Source: Bacillus sp. (in: firmicutes)
GTDB lineage: Bacteria; Bacillota; Bacilli; Bacillales; JACDOC01
Assembly: GCA_017656295.1 (NCBI GenBank)
Contig: JACDOC010000023.1
Location: forward strand, 1-48,535
Length of the DNA: 48,535 nucleotides
Reading direction: 5' to 3'
The notes below the pieces were generated by a model that had not been told where the DNA came from, did not search any database, and saw nothing but the letters and a program-made list of their open reading frames with translations. Both the position numbers and the translations under genes were made by a program. Positions 33,075 to 42,652 of the stretch are shown piece after piece. Position 1 is the stretch's first letter. The number at the start of each line of letters is the position of its first letter.

Positions 33075-34052
33075 TTGAAAGTAACAGATATCATTTATGG
33101 GGACTATATAATAGAAGGGGTTCTTGAAGAACTAATCATGAGTAAACCAGTCCAAAGGTTAAAAGGAATCTATCAAGGTGGTGCAAGTTATTTAGTCAAT
33201 GAGAACTGGAATGTGACACGGTATGAACACTCAATTGGTGTTATGCTTTTAATTCGGAAACTTGGCGGCTCATTAGAGGAACAAATTGCAGGTTTACTTC
33301 ACGACATATCTCACACAGCCTTCTCACATGTGATTGATTTTGTCCTGGAAAATAAAAAGGAAGATTACCATGAAAAAATATTTGAGCGTGTCATTGTGAA
33401 TTCTGAGATTCCTTCTATTCTTGAAAAACATGGATACGATTATAAAGACATCTTATTAGACGATTCAAAGTGGACCTTATTAGAACAACCTGCACCTGAA
33501 TTATGTGCGGATCGAGTAGATTATACTTTACGTGATATGTACCAATACGGACATATTTCATTGAAAGAGGTAAAACATTTTTTGGACCATTTAACAGTTA
33601 TTAATGGTAGAATGTACCCGAAAGAAATTAAAACGGCTGAATGGTTTGTAGAAACCTATTATAAAGAAGTGATTGATTTTTTTATGAACCCTTTAAATGT
33701 GTATGGTTATGATATGCTAGCGAAAACGATAAAATTAGCATTAGATAAAAATGTGATTCGTCTTAATGATTTACTTGGTACAGACGAAAGTGTATTAAAC
33801 ACCTTACTTTCGTCTGACGACCGAGAGATCCGAAGTCTGTTAAAGAAAATTCATCGTCATGTACATGTAAAAGAAGATAAAAACGACTATGATTTCCATC
33901 GTAAAAATAAAGTACGTCTGATAGACCCTTCCGTACCTTATGAAAATAAGTTAGCAAGAGCCTCAACATTATCAACAAAAGTAAAAAGCATGGGGAAACA
34001 AGCGTACCAAAAGGCTGTTACTGGAATGTACGTAAAAGTGATTTCTAACTAA
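33075..34052 (+). CDS. HD-domain phosphohydrolase (dNTPase-like)
   Basis: A protein of about 325 aa with a complete HD metal site. It comprises RYEHSIG (His about 52), AGLLHDISHTAFSH (His-Asp about 76-77, then further His) and ELCADRVDY (Asp about 146). This is the SAMHD1/dGTPase-like and YwfO-like branch, which hydrolyses nucleotides to nucleosides and phosphates. The frame is open from an ATG at 33057, which has no ribosome binding site. AGAGGTGG inside that stretch points to the TTG at 33075. Monocistronic, with a strong terminator after it. Confidence 0.82.
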   Translation: MKVTDIIYGDYIIEGVLEELIMSKPVQRLKGIYQGGASYLVNENWNVTRYEHSIGVMLLIRKLGGSLEEQIAGLLHDISHTAFSHVIDFVLENKKEDYHEKIFERVIVNSEIPSILEKHGYDYKDILLDDSKWTLLEQPAPELCADRVDYTLRDMYQYGHISLKEVKHFLDHLTVINGRMYPKEIKTAEWFVETYYKEVIDFFMNPLNVYGYDMLAKTIKLALDKNVIRLNDLLGTDESVLNTLLSSDDREIRSLLKKIHRHVHVKEDKNDYDFHRKNKVRLIDPSVPYENKLARASTLSTKVKSMGKQAYQKAVTGMYVKVISN

Positions 34053-34069
34053 TAACCTATTTATCCCTA

Positions 34070-34110
34070 AAACAAAAAGGACTTTTATGGTTTGGAAGTC
34101 CTTTTTGTTT
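34070..34110. terminator. Bidirectional terminator between HD hydrolase and YczE-like genes
   Basis: AAACAAAAAGGACTT (34070-34084) pairs perfectly with AAGTCCTTTTTGTTT (34096-34110). Confidence 0.9.
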
Positions 34111-34154
34111 ATATATATCAACAATTACTGTGAACATAAAGACAGCTTATAGGG

Positions 34155-34772
34155 TTATTTCACAATAGGTTCCTGCGTCATTTTTTGTAATAAATTTCCA
34201 AACTTTGGATAGAAGTATTGAACGACGAATCCTAATGTAAGAGTAACCATAATCGTTCCTATTCCGATGGCACCTTTAAATATGAAGGCAAGGGTTAACG
34301 CAAATCCTTCACTAATGATTCGGGCAGTGCGCAATTTTAACCCAAAGCGTTGATGAATGGCGACCATGAGCGTATCCATCGGACTTGCTGGGAATTTGGC
34401 TTGTAAATAAATGGCGATGCCAACTCCTAATGTTAGAATACCTGCAATTAAGTAACTAACTTGCAAGAAAAGATTATGAGGTGTAAATGGTTCTAACACA
34501 ATTAGTAACCAAAAGTCAATAAGCGCACCAATAACAAAAATAGTAGCCGCAGCAAGAATTTCTGGTTTTTTCTTTAATAAAAAGGAATTGATAAAAATAA
34601 GTACAATTCCGTTAATAAAGATACATGTACCAACGGTGATACCAAAGACGTTCGATTCACCAACCGCAAAAGCATCCCACGCAGCTGCTCCAAGACCTGA
34701 TTTAATAATTAAACCTACGCCTAACGTTAAAATGAATAAACCAACTATAAAAAATAATGCACGTTCTTTCAT
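34155..34772 (-). CDS. YczE/YyaS/YitT-type membrane protein
   Basis: A 205-aa protein with about five membrane helices. It shows LGVGLIIKSGLGAAAWDAF (about 17-35), the FPASPMDTLMVAI loop (about 128-140) and GAIGIGTIMVTLTLGF, all typical of the YczE-like family of integral membrane proteins. B. subtilis YczE is needed for bacillaene-type synthesis through an unknown step, but most members have no known role. The ATG follows TAGGGAGAATGTTGA. Confidence 0.78.
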   Translation of the reverse strand: MKERALFFIVGLFILTLGVGLIIKSGLGAAAWDAFAVGESNVFGITVGTCIFINGIVLIFINSFLLKKKPEILAAATIFVIGALIDFWLLIVLEPFTPHNLFLQVSYLIAGILTLGVGIAIYLQAKFPASPMDTLMVAIHQRFGLKLRTARIISEGFALTLAFIFKGAIGIGTIMVTLTLGFVVQYFYPKFGNLLQKMTQEPIVK

Positions 34773-34994
34773 TCAACATTCTCCCTATTTAAATATTATG
34801 ATGTCAGTCGTCATACCTCTTAAGCGGTTACATATGAGAATGATACTTAAATGAGTGATGAAAAGCAAGTAGAAATATATGAAAAAAAAGTGAAGTGAGT
34901 GTGGGAACATACTTTTAATAATTCCGATTTTAAATTTTGGAATAGATGAAATTGGTTACACTAACAATAATGCGCTTTTATTAGGGTGATTCAA

Positions 34995-35960
34995 ATGATT
35001 CGAACGGTAGCAATCTTAGATGACTATACAGTCGTAAAAAACATTCCATTGGAACAACTGCATGAAAAAAACGTCCAATGGTTTTGGACAGATTTTAACA
35101 AACCTTTAAAAGAGGAAATGATGCAGTTAAAAGAGTTTTTTCAATTTCATCCGCTAGCCATTGAAGATTGTATTAATCATCTTCAGCGCCCTAAATTAGA
35201 TTATTATGATGACTATGTATTTTTTGTTATTTATTCATTGCAATCTAACCCATTAAAGAAATACGAAATGGACATTTTTTTAGGGACACATTTTATCGTT
35301 ACTTTTCATATGGAAGATTCCAATGCATTAAATCAAGTTTGGTACCAAATAACGAATGAAAAGGTAACGGGGAGTTGGAGTCCAAACTATGTATTATATC
35401 GTTTAATCGATAAAACAGTGGACGAGTTTTTTCCTATTCTTTATGAATTAGAAGAACGGATTAATCGACTAGAAGATCGGCGTGCTTATAAAACCTATGA
35501 AAATAAAAGTATTGAACAACTTTTGGACCAACTCTTTCGGGCAAGAAGCGAGCTGTTATTTTTAAGGCAAACAATCAACCCAATGAGAGACTTAATTTAT
35601 CGGATGATTAATTCAAGGCACCTGCAATGGATGCATGCAAAAGAAGCATACTTCATGGATATATACGATCACTTAATTCGCCTAACGGATAAAATTGAAT
35701 CTAATCGAGAAGTAACTTCAGATATTCGAGATAATTACTTATCAGTTAGTACTCATCGGACGAATCGAATTATGCAAGTGTTAACGGTCATTACGACCAT
35801 TTTTATGCCGTTGTCGTTTCTTGCAGGTATTTATGGGATGAACTTTTCTTACATGCCGGAATTAGAATGGAAATATGGATATTTCATTGTCTTAAGCATC
35901 ATGTTTTCATTAGGTATTGGCATGTATCGACTTTTTAAACGAAAAGGGTGGTTAAAATAA
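34995..35960 (+). CDS. corA: CorA-family magnesium/divalent cation transporter
   Basis: A 321-aa protein. The N-terminal two thirds form the cytoplasmic funnel with long charged helices. The last about 60 residues hold two membrane helices, the first ending in the selectivity motif YGMNF. CorA pentamers let Mg2+ enter down the membrane potential. A GTG at 34986 is part of the AGGGTGA ribosome binding site, so ATG 34995 is the start. No M-box-like leader is visible in the 220 bases upstream. Confidence 0.92.
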   Translation: MIRTVAILDDYTVVKNIPLEQLHEKNVQWFWTDFNKPLKEEMMQLKEFFQFHPLAIEDCINHLQRPKLDYYDDYVFFVIYSLQSNPLKKYEMDIFLGTHFIVTFHMEDSNALNQVWYQITNEKVTGSWSPNYVLYRLIDKTVDEFFPILYELEERINRLEDRRAYKTYENKSIEQLLDQLFRARSELLFLRQTINPMRDLIYRMINSRHLQWMHAKEAYFMDIYDHLIRLTDKIESNREVTSDIRDNYLSVSTHRTNRIMQVLTVITTIFMPLSFLAGIYGMNFSYMPELEWKYGYFIVLSIMFSLGIGMYRLFKRKGWLK

Positions 35961-36216
35961 TTTGTTATCAAGTAACTTAAGATGAAGATTTTAAGTCTCA
36001 ATTAATTTAGAAATTCACTTTGATTTGTAAAACATGTAAGAGATGGTTGGTAACATTAGTTACTATTTCAGTCTATTCTATTTGTATTTAAATAACCTGC
36101 TACGAACTAATTTGTTTATTGATTTTTTAACAGGCGGGAAGTGTAATTAAATCAAGCATTATGCGGATTGTAGATGAATAAATTATAATGAATGTTCACG
36201 GAAGGGAGGGGGATAG

Positions 36217-36600
36217 ATGGAAATTCGAGTTTTAGGTTTTCTTTATGAATCAACCGATGATACATCTAATCACGAATTACATTCCCATCAACTTTATATT
36301 ACTTCTTGGGATGGAAAGCCGTTACATTCACACAAGATTTCAGGTGTCACATCATTTGATGCAGGTCATAACCATAAATATGCTGGAATGACTGAACCTG
36401 CACCTAGTGGAGTTCCTCATAAACATAAGTATTTTACCATTACCTCGTTTGATAATGGGCATAGGCATAAAATTAAAGGTGTAACTGGACCAGCGATTCC
36501 GTTACCAGGGGGAGGACATTTTCACAAATTTAGTGGAGTAACATCTCGAGATGGAGACCCTCCACATACTCATAAATATTTCGGAAAGACAAGTCCATAA
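36217..36600 (+). CDS. YmaF-like His-rich repeat protein with seven HxH units
   Basis: A 127-aa protein built of repeats of the form H-x-H-K-x-x-G-V-T-S. Histidine pairs stand at 22/24, 37/39, 51/53, 68/70, 82/84, 101/103 and 117/119, with 14-19 residues between them. There is no signal peptide and only a short N-terminal lead of 20 residues. This is the YmaF family pattern; its function is not established. Regular HxH repeats line the axis of trimeric phage fibre tips, where they hold metal ions, so a metal-binding needle is a possible structure (inference). GGAAGGGAGGGGGATAG precedes the ATG. Terminator follows. Confidence 0.8.
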   Translation: MEIRVLGFLYESTDDTSNHELHSHQLYITSWDGKPLHSHKISGVTSFDAGHNHKYAGMTEPAPSGVPHKHKYFTITSFDNGHRHKIKGVTGPAIPLPGGGHFHKFSGVTSRDGDPPHTHKYFGKTSP

Positions 36601-36618
36601 AAAAGAATGGGTGAAGCT

Positions 36619-36648
36619 TGGATCATTATTAATGATCCGGTTTTTTTT
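36619..36648 (+). terminator. Terminator of the ymaF-like gene
   Basis: GGATCATT (36620-36627) pairs with AATGATCC (36631-36638), then GG and eight T residues. Confidence 0.9.
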
Positions 36649-36739
36649 ATTTAACCGAATTAATTGTATATGCCTATACAAAACCAACTTTTCATGAATA
36701 TGATGTTGACGATTAAAAATAATTTAGGAGGTTTAATTA

Positions 36740-36940
36740 ATGTCACAAAATAAAAAAGAAAAAGTGATTCACGTTGATAAACTGACTATTCATGCAAAAG
36801 AGGTCGAGTTCATTCATGATCGAATGAGAGAAGATTTCCCTAAGAGAGATCCATGGGATTTTTTTTGGAGGCGGCCACGGAAGGATGAGCTAAATAGTAC
36901 AGATACAGATGTTCAAGAAGCACGCGAGGGACAAAATTAA
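36740..36940 (+). CDS. Small acidic/basic cytoplasmic protein (66 aa), unknown
   Basis: A 66-aa protein without membrane or signal segments. It is strongly charged: KKEKVIHVDKLTIHAKEVEF at the start, a Trp/Phe/Arg centre (DPWDFFWRRPRKDEL) and an acidic end. TAGGAGGTTTAATTA before the ATG is an excellent site. No family is recognised. It lies just after the ymaF-like gene but beyond a terminator, so it is probably a separate unit, possibly related in function. Confidence 0.6.
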   Translation: MSQNKKEKVIHVDKLTIHAKEVEFIHDRMREDFPKRDPWDFFWRRPRKDELNSTDTDVQEAREGQN

Positions 36941-37472
36941 GATGAATTTCATGCATAAAGAAAAAAAATAATGTATTCGTCGAATTTACGTTTTTTTTTA
37001 ACTTTATTCATTATTGTGCATGTATCAAAAATATAACTCCAAAGATTTTAGCCCTTTTCAATTCATTTACCATTCATATTAATTGGTAATAAATAGTGAA
37101 AGCGACGAGGAAAAATGCCGGTAAACTATTATTTCAATCTCTTAACGGCCCTAGAGGATTTTTTATCCCGTTCTTTTACATTGTTTCCTTGTTCTTATCA
37201 GCCTTTTTCTTTTTATGGACAATTGTTTTATAGCACAAGTATCTTCTTATGGATCTTTGTGCTTTTTTTATTTACAAAAAATAGAATTGTATTTTACAAA
37301 TGGAAAGGAAAGGTCATTTCTAACCTGTTTTTCAGTTTTTTTATTATTAACTTGGAGAAAAATAAACAGAAGACAAACATAAACCATCCCCTCTACAAAT
37401 CTGAAGAGGATGGTTTATTGAATGAGTTAATAAACTTTGTAAAATTAAATTTTTGAAGAAAAAATGAACATA
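36941..37472. other. AT-rich gap with one doubtful frame
   Basis: A plus-strand frame at 37115-37456 (113 codons) encodes a Phe/Leu-rich sequence with one possible helix (FLWIFVLFLFT). Its ribosome binding site (GACGAGG) is weak. The frame also runs straight through a hairpin (AAACCATCC 37379-37387 with GGATGGTTT 37407-37415), so I do not call it. The hairpin may be the terminator of the minus-strand C39 gene. Confidence 0.4.
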
Positions 37473-38339
37473 TTATTTCATTTTAATAGTGATTGCTTGC
37501 ATTCCCATTTGTTCCCACGCTTCAATAAATTCCTGTTTTGGTGCTTTTTTATTTTTCGTCCCGGTTAATGGGTCATTAAAATATATAAATTGTTCATCAA
37601 AGCCAGTAATTAATACTGAATGCTCCCGATAAGTGATTTTAATGGGACCTTTTGGTGTTTGCCATTCTACAAATTCATTAGGTGGGAGTTCACGATAAGT
37701 CGTATTTGTAATTACCCAAACTGGTGAACCGTTTAATAAATAGGGATAGATTTCTTCAAACGACTGTCCGGTCAAATCTACGATTTGATTCGGTAAATAC
37801 TTTTCCGCTAACTCTTTAATTGGTTTATGATATACGCCTAATCCCGGATTTTCTCTCGTATACATATCCCCAACGAATCCTTCATTTGGATGCCCGAAAA
37901 ATATTTTTCCATTACGTCTTTGATAGGGAGTTGAATCTTTCTTTACTTCTTTAGCCAAGGTCATCTTATCGACAGACACTCCCGCATCATTTAATAACAT
38001 CGCCAAACTCGTGACCTCACATCCTCTTGGAAGTTCCGGAAGTTGAGACATAATCGGTGCATCAATTAGCACGGAACTAATTTGGGGAGGATCTTGTTCT
38101 TCCAAAAAAACAGCACTTTCATTAAACACTATCTTTTGAGTAGATGTTTCTTGTGTAATTTTTTTAAATGTATGGATGGATTTGTTATTATTGATATAAT
38201 ATTGTAATAATGATAATAATAATATAAAAATCATAATAATACCAACAAGAGGAACGTGATTAGGTTTTTTATTTCGATAATAAAGAAGTATGGCCATTGA
38301 ACAAACAAAAAAAGCAAAGAAAAAAATAGGTTCAAACAT
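37473..38339 (-). CDS. Membrane-anchored C39-like peptidase
   Basis: A 288-aa protein with two N-terminal membrane helices (about 4-21 and 31-48), then a papain-like C39_2 domain. The triad is Cys107 in LPRGCEVTSLAMLL, His240 in YREHSVLITGF and Asn/Asp 255-256 in FNDPLTG. The domain probably faces outside and may cut peptides or cell-wall proteins; targets are unknown. The frame is open to 38372, but AAAGGAG before the ATG at 38339 is the best start, with somewhat long spacing. It diverges from asnB with about 130 bases between. Confidence 0.83.
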   Translation of the reverse strand: MFEPIFFFAFFVCSMAILLYYRNKKPNHVPLVGIIMIFILLLSLLQYYINNNKSIHTFKKITQETSTQKIVFNESAVFLEEQDPPQISSVLIDAPIMSQLPELPRGCEVTSLAMLLNDAGVSVDKMTLAKEVKKDSTPYQRRNGKIFFGHPNEGFVGDMYTRENPGLGVYHKPIKELAEKYLPNQIVDLTGQSFEEIYPYLLNGSPVWVITNTTYRELPPNEFVEWQTPKGPIKITYREHSVLITGFDEQFIYFNDPLTGTKNKKAPKQEFIEAWEQMGMQAITIKMK

Positions 38340-38471
38340 ATTCAGTGAAACTCCTTTAGTCAAAATAGACAAATAAGGTAGATTAAGGTAAACAAGTTAA
38401 TCATATAATATATACTACTCAAAATGCTAGGTTATGATTTTAATTTTTTGATAAATTAGGAGGGCGACATT

Positions 38472-40370
38472 ATGTGCGGCTTTATTGGTTGCATCCATGA
38501 TGTTCCAAAAACAGTGGATGAGACATGGAAAGAAACGTTTCAACAAATGAATAATATGATTACACATCGAGGACCCGATGATTGCGGTTACTATTTCGAT
38601 GAACATGTGAATTTTGGTTTTCGCCGTTTAAGTATTATCGATCTTGAGGCTGGACACCAACCATTATCCTACGAAAATGAACGCTATTGGATTATCTTTA
38701 ATGGGGAAATCTATAACTATATAGAACTAAGAGAACAATTACTCGCCAAAGGATATGAATTTACGACACATTCAGATACTGAGGTAATCATTGCACTTTA
38801 CAGTGATGAAAAAGATAAAGCGGTTGAAAAGCTACGCGGTATGTTTGCGTTTGTTATTTGGGACAAACAAGAAAAAACGATTTTTGCTGCAAGAGATCCA
38901 TTTGGAATTAAACCGTTTTTCTACATGGAGCAAGGTGAACGGACGTTTTTCGCATCGGAAAAGAAAAGCATTTTGCACGCATTAGAAAACGATGTACTGA
39001 ACTACATTGCACTGGATCATTATATGACGTTCCAATATGTTCCGGAACCAATGACCATGTCGGAAAGGATTAAAAAGTTAGAACCAGGTCATTATATTAA
39101 GAAAAAAATCGGTGAAAAATTAACCATTCATCGTTATTGGAAAGCACAATTTCAACCAATCCAACAATCAGAAGACGAACTGGTAAAAGAAATACGCAAT
39201 GCCCTGTTTGATTCCGTTAAGGTTCATATGCGAAGTGACGTACCGGTAGGTTCATTTTTATCCGGAGGAATTGATTCTTCCATTATTGCGGCCATTGCGA
39301 AGCACTACAACCCACAGATTAAGACGTTTTCTGTCGGCTTTGAACGAGAAGGATTTAGTGAAATTGATGTAGCGAAAGAAACCGCTGACAAATTAGGTGT
39401 TGAAAATATTAGCTATGTGATTACACCTGACGAATATATGCAAGAATTACCGAAAATTATGTGGCATATGGATGATCCTTTAGCCGACCCAGCTGCAGTA
39501 CCGCTTTACTTTGTCGCACGTGAAGCACGAAAACATGTAACTGTTGTGCTTTCTGGTGAAGGTGCAGACGAGTTATTTGGCGGATATAACATTTATCGTG
39601 AACCACAATCTTTAGCGATATTTGACGAAATGCCAAATACGTTAAAAGCGGCTTTAAAAACAATTGCAAACATTCTTCCAGAAGGAGTAAAAGGGAAAAG
39701 CTTTCTGGAACGAGGAACAACGCCAATCGAAGAACGATATATTGGAAATGCAAAAATGTTTGGAGTAGAAGAAAAACAAGAGCTGCTCGTTGGGCCGCAT
39801 CGAGGATTGGATTTTAAGGAAATAACAGCTCCTTACTATCAAGAAACAACACAATATCCGCCCGTCAATCGCATGCAATACATTGATATACATACATGGC
39901 TACGCGGAGATATTTTATTAAAGGCAGACAAAATGACGATGGCGCACTCATTAGAATTACGTGTTCCGTTTTTAGATAAAGTTGTTTTTGATGTGGCAGC
40001 TAAAATTGGTCCTGACATGAAAACGGCCCACAACACAACCAAATATATTTTACGGAAAGCGGCAAAAGGAATCGTTCCTGATCATGTGTTAAACCGGAAA
40101 AAACTTGGTTTCCCAGTTCCTATCCGTCATTGGTTAAAAAACGAAATGTATGATTGGGCGAAAAACTTAATAAAAGAAAGTGATACCGATTATTTACTAA
40201 ATAAAAATGTACTTTATCGTTTATTGGATGACCATTGCAGCAATAAAGGAGATTATAGCCGTAAAATTTGGACGGTGCTCGTCTTTATGATTTGGTACCA
40301 AGTGTTTGTAGAAAAGAAATATAATTTCTCAAATATTTACAATAAAGAAAAGGAATTACTTTCAATCTAA
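38472..40370 (+). CDS. asnB: Asparagine synthetase (glutamine-hydrolysing)
   Basis: A 632-aa class II amidotransferase. Cys2 starts the glutaminase domain (MCGFIGC), followed by HRGPDDCGY, FNGEIYNYIELRE and SDTEV. The synthetase domain has the PP-loop SFLSGGIDSSII (about 256-267), SVGFE, SGEGADELFGGYNIYR and KADKMTMAHSLELRVPFLD. It makes asparagine from aspartate, ATP and glutamine. Size and block order match B. subtilis AsnB closely, more than AsnO or AsnH. TAGGAGGGCGACATT precedes the ATG. Monocistronic with a strong terminator. Confidence 0.96.
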   Translation: MCGFIGCIHDVPKTVDETWKETFQQMNNMITHRGPDDCGYYFDEHVNFGFRRLSIIDLEAGHQPLSYENERYWIIFNGEIYNYIELREQLLAKGYEFTTHSDTEVIIALYSDEKDKAVEKLRGMFAFVIWDKQEKTIFAARDPFGIKPFFYMEQGERTFFASEKKSILHALENDVLNYIALDHYMTFQYVPEPMTMSERIKKLEPGHYIKKKIGEKLTIHRYWKAQFQPIQQSEDELVKEIRNALFDSVKVHMRSDVPVGSFLSGGIDSSIIAAIAKHYNPQIKTFSVGFEREGFSEIDVAKETADKLGVENISYVITPDEYMQELPKIMWHMDDPLADPAAVPLYFVAREARKHVTVVLSGEGADELFGGYNIYREPQSLAIFDEMPNTLKAALKTIANILPEGVKGKSFLERGTTPIEERYIGNAKMFGVEEKQELLVGPHRGLDFKEITAPYYQETTQYPPVNRMQYIDIHTWLRGDILLKADKMTMAHSLELRVPFLDKVVFDVAAKIGPDMKTAHNTTKYILRKAAKGIVPDHVLNRKKLGFPVPIRHWLKNEMYDWAKNLIKESDTDYLLNKNVLYRLLDDHCSNKGDYSRKIWTVLVFMIWYQVFVEKKYNFSNIYNKEKELLSI

Positions 40371-40379
40371 TGAGTATTG

Positions 40380-40408
40380 GCACCCAACGATTGGGTGCTT
40401 TTTTATTT
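40380..40408 (+). terminator. Terminator of asnB
   Basis: GCACCCAA (40380-40387) pairs with TTGGGTGC (40391-40398), followed by TTTTTTATTT. Confidence 0.93.
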
Positions 40409-41221
40409 TCTTGGCATATTTTTACCATAAAAAATTTCATCCATTTCATGATTTATTTTTGCTGTTATTTCATCGATTTCTTTTTTAGTTAGTTCTTCTT
40501 TTGAATAGCCAAAAAGATAATGATCGATATTAAATTCTCTAAGCTTACATTTCGTATGAAAGGTATGTTCCTGATAAACATTAACATCAATCATATCGTA
40601 TTTGGATTGAATATCTTTTGGAATATAATTTTGAATCGACGTAATATCATGATCGATAAATAATTTATGCCCATTGATATCACGTGTAAATCCTCTTACA
40701 CGGTAATCAATAATCATGATGTCGGCATCAAAAGAATGAATAAGGTAATTCAATGCTTTCAGCGGAGAAATTTCTCCACATGTTGAAACATCTATATCTG
40801 CACGAAATGTACTTATTCCTTCATGAGGATGATATTCTGGATACGTATGCACAGTGATATGGCTTTTATCAAGTGAACATACGACAGAATTAGGTAAAGG
40901 ACCTGGTGATTCTTTATAGGTGTCTTCGGGCACTTCAACAACAGGACCTTCTGAAACAAGCATTGTAACACTTGCCCCTTGTGGAACATAATCCTGATTA
41001 GCAATATTTAATATGTGTGCACCGATCAAATCAGATACCTTTTTTAAAATGGACGTTAACCTTTCTGCGTTATATACATCGTCAATGTAATTAATATAAG
41101 CTTCTCGTTCATTTTTTGTTTTGGTGTAACAAATATCATACATATTAAAGCTGAGCGTTTTTGTTAGATTGTTGAATCCATGTAAGGTGACGTGAGGATT
41201 CCTTGTAGTACTCATTGACAT
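40403..41221 (-). CDS. speD: S-adenosylmethionine decarboxylase proenzyme, E. coli type
   Basis: A 272-aa class 1A AdoMet decarboxylase. The self-cleavage site is the Ser of [16 protein letters not shown] (Ser120), which becomes the pyruvoyl group. The catalytic Cys lies in [16 protein letters not shown] (Cys148). It produces the aminopropyl donor for spermidine. B. subtilis SpeD is the short class 1B type of about 126 aa, so this long form is different. ATG 41221 follows GGGAGACC closely; ATG 41215 is the alternative. No speE is nearby. Confidence 0.95.
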   Translation of the reverse strand: MSMSTTRNPHVTLHGFNNLTKTLSFNMYDICYTKTKNEREAYINYIDDVYNAERLTSILKKVSDLIGAHILNIANQDYVPQGASVTMLVSEGPVVEVPEDTYKESPGPLPNSVVCSLDKSHITVHTYPEYHPHEGISTFRADIDVSTCGEISPLKALNYLIHSFDADIMIIDYRVRGFTRDINGHKLFIDHDITSIQNYIPKDIQSKYDMIDVNVYQEHTFHTKCKLREFNIDHYLFGYSKEELTKKEIDEITAKINHEMDEIFYGKNMPRK

Positions 41222-41356
41222 GGTCTCCCTTTTCCTTTTTTCTTAGAATCCCAATAATCGAAAAGAATCATGCAACTAATAAAAACAATTGTTCACTAAG
41301 TCGATTAATTGTTTTTGAACAAGACATACTATGGTTAACCAAGAATGAGGTGGCGA

Positions 41357-42325
41357 ATGATGACAATTGTTAGACTTGGTTATGTCGCAATGAGTGTTCA
41401 TTTACAAAATTGTTCCCCGTCACAAACAATGACATTTGCCCAATTTCAAAGAATACCTGATTGTGATGCTGCTATTCGGAAGTTAGAACGGATTGCGGTT
41501 TCAAATTTAGAAAATTGTTTACGGTTATTAAAGCATAATCTTGCTCATGATATTCGTTTTTTTCGATTAAGCTCAAAACTTATTCCTCTTGCCAATCATC
41601 AAGAATTAGAGGGGTGGAATTATATCCAGCCTCTTCGTGCCATATTAAAAGAAATTGCCGAATTTTTACATAAACATCCTATGAGAGTGGATTTTCATCC
41701 CGATCATTTTGTCTTATTAAATTCTCCCGATTCAGAGATATTAAAAATGTCTATGAAAACGTTACGCATCCATCAATTGTTGTTAAACGGAATGAACATT
41801 CCATCAAAACATCGATGTGTGCTCCATATAGGAGGAGGGTATAACGATAAAGAAAAAGCGTTAGAACAATTTATTCATAATTGGGCATTTGTACCAAATG
41901 ATTTGCAAGAAATGATCATGTTAGAAAATGACGATACCACATTCACGTTAGAAAATACGTTATATTTATGTGAAAAACTAGAAATTCCCCTTGTTTTCGA
42001 TTTACACCATCATTTAGCCAATCACGATAATAGTGATTGGAAACCTCAATGGGAAAGAATTGTTGAAATATGGAAACATTCACCATTACCGGTTAAAATG
42101 CACATCTCAAGTCCCCGAAGCGATCAAGATTTTCGTGCCCACAACGATTTTGTTGATCCGGACATGTTCATGCGATTTTTACATGACATTAAAGGTACAG
42201 TTCCACAAATCGACTGCATGATTGAAGCAAAACGAAAAGATGGAGCGTTATTCCAATTAGTAAACAATTTAAAAGGGTATCCAGAAATTGAGTGGATCGA
42301 TCAAGCAACTTTTTCTATTCAATAA
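41357..42325 (+). CDS. uvsE: UV damage endonuclease (UVDE)
   Basis: A 322-aa TIM-barrel endonuclease. It shows RLGYVAMSV near the start, FFRLSSKLIPLANH, RVDFHPDHFVLLNS, VLHIGGGYNDKEKALEQF and LENDDTTFTLENTLYLCE. It also has FDLHHHLANHDN and KMHISSPR, the metal-binding His/Asp/Glu set of UvsE. It nicks 5' of pyrimidine dimers and other lesions, starting an alternative excision repair important in spores. GAGGTGGCGA in front of ATG 41357 sets the start; the ATG at 41345 lies before it. It diverges from speD. Confidence 0.93.
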   Translation: MMTIVRLGYVAMSVHLQNCSPSQTMTFAQFQRIPDCDAAIRKLERIAVSNLENCLRLLKHNLAHDIRFFRLSSKLIPLANHQELEGWNYIQPLRAILKEIAEFLHKHPMRVDFHPDHFVLLNSPDSEILKMSMKTLRIHQLLLNGMNIPSKHRCVLHIGGGYNDKEKALEQFIHNWAFVPNDLQEMIMLENDDTTFTLENTLYLCEKLEIPLVFDLHHHLANHDNSDWKPQWERIVEIWKHSPLPVKMHISSPRSDQDFRAHNDFVDPDMFMRFLHDIKGTVPQIDCMIEAKRKDGALFQLVNNLKGYPEIEWIDQATFSIQ

Positions 42326-42355
42326 CTGAGAAAATATTTAGCATACAGTTAAAGG

Positions 42356-42380
42356 GACCTTATTGGAAAGGTCTTTTTTT
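42356..42380 (+). terminator. Terminator of uvsE
   Basis: GACCTT (42356-42361) pairs with AAGGTC (42368-42373), followed by seven T residues. Confidence 0.8.
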
Positions 42381-42652
42381 CGTGAAAGGCTTTTATAAAT
42401 AGGATGAATTATTGGTGGAACAGTTTTTTACTTGTAAAAAAGAGTGGTCCTATTTGAAAGGTTTGCCGCAGCGACTGGGATGCTCGGGGATTAATCGTGG
42501 GTTGGTTTATCCATGGAACTATATAAAGAAAATTTATAAATCAAATAGATTGGACAATATCACTCGTCAGAAATCTCAAAAATATAAATCCACCCTAATA
42601 TATGACTGCATACTTCCGAAACCTATATATTGTGGAAACTAAAGGGGGTAAC
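42381..42652. other. Gap upstream of the 113-aa gene
   Basis: A 76-codon frame from a GTG at 42412 has a weak site and no recognised sequence, so I leave it uncalled. A promoter for the next gene must be in this stretch but no clear boxes stand out. Confidence 0.3.

Noticed and set aside
34773-34994. M-box magnesium riboswitch upstream of corA
   Set aside because: The 220-base leader lacks the paired helices and terminator expected of an M-box.
36941-37472. 113-codon plus-strand frame at 37115-37456 as a membrane protein gene
   Set aside because: The ribosome binding site is weak, composition is that of random AT-rich DNA, and the frame runs through a hairpin that is better explained as a terminator.
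42412-42642. 76-codon frame between uvsE and the 113-aa gene
   Set aside because: It has a poor start site, no recognisable domain, and overlaps the upstream region the next gene needs.
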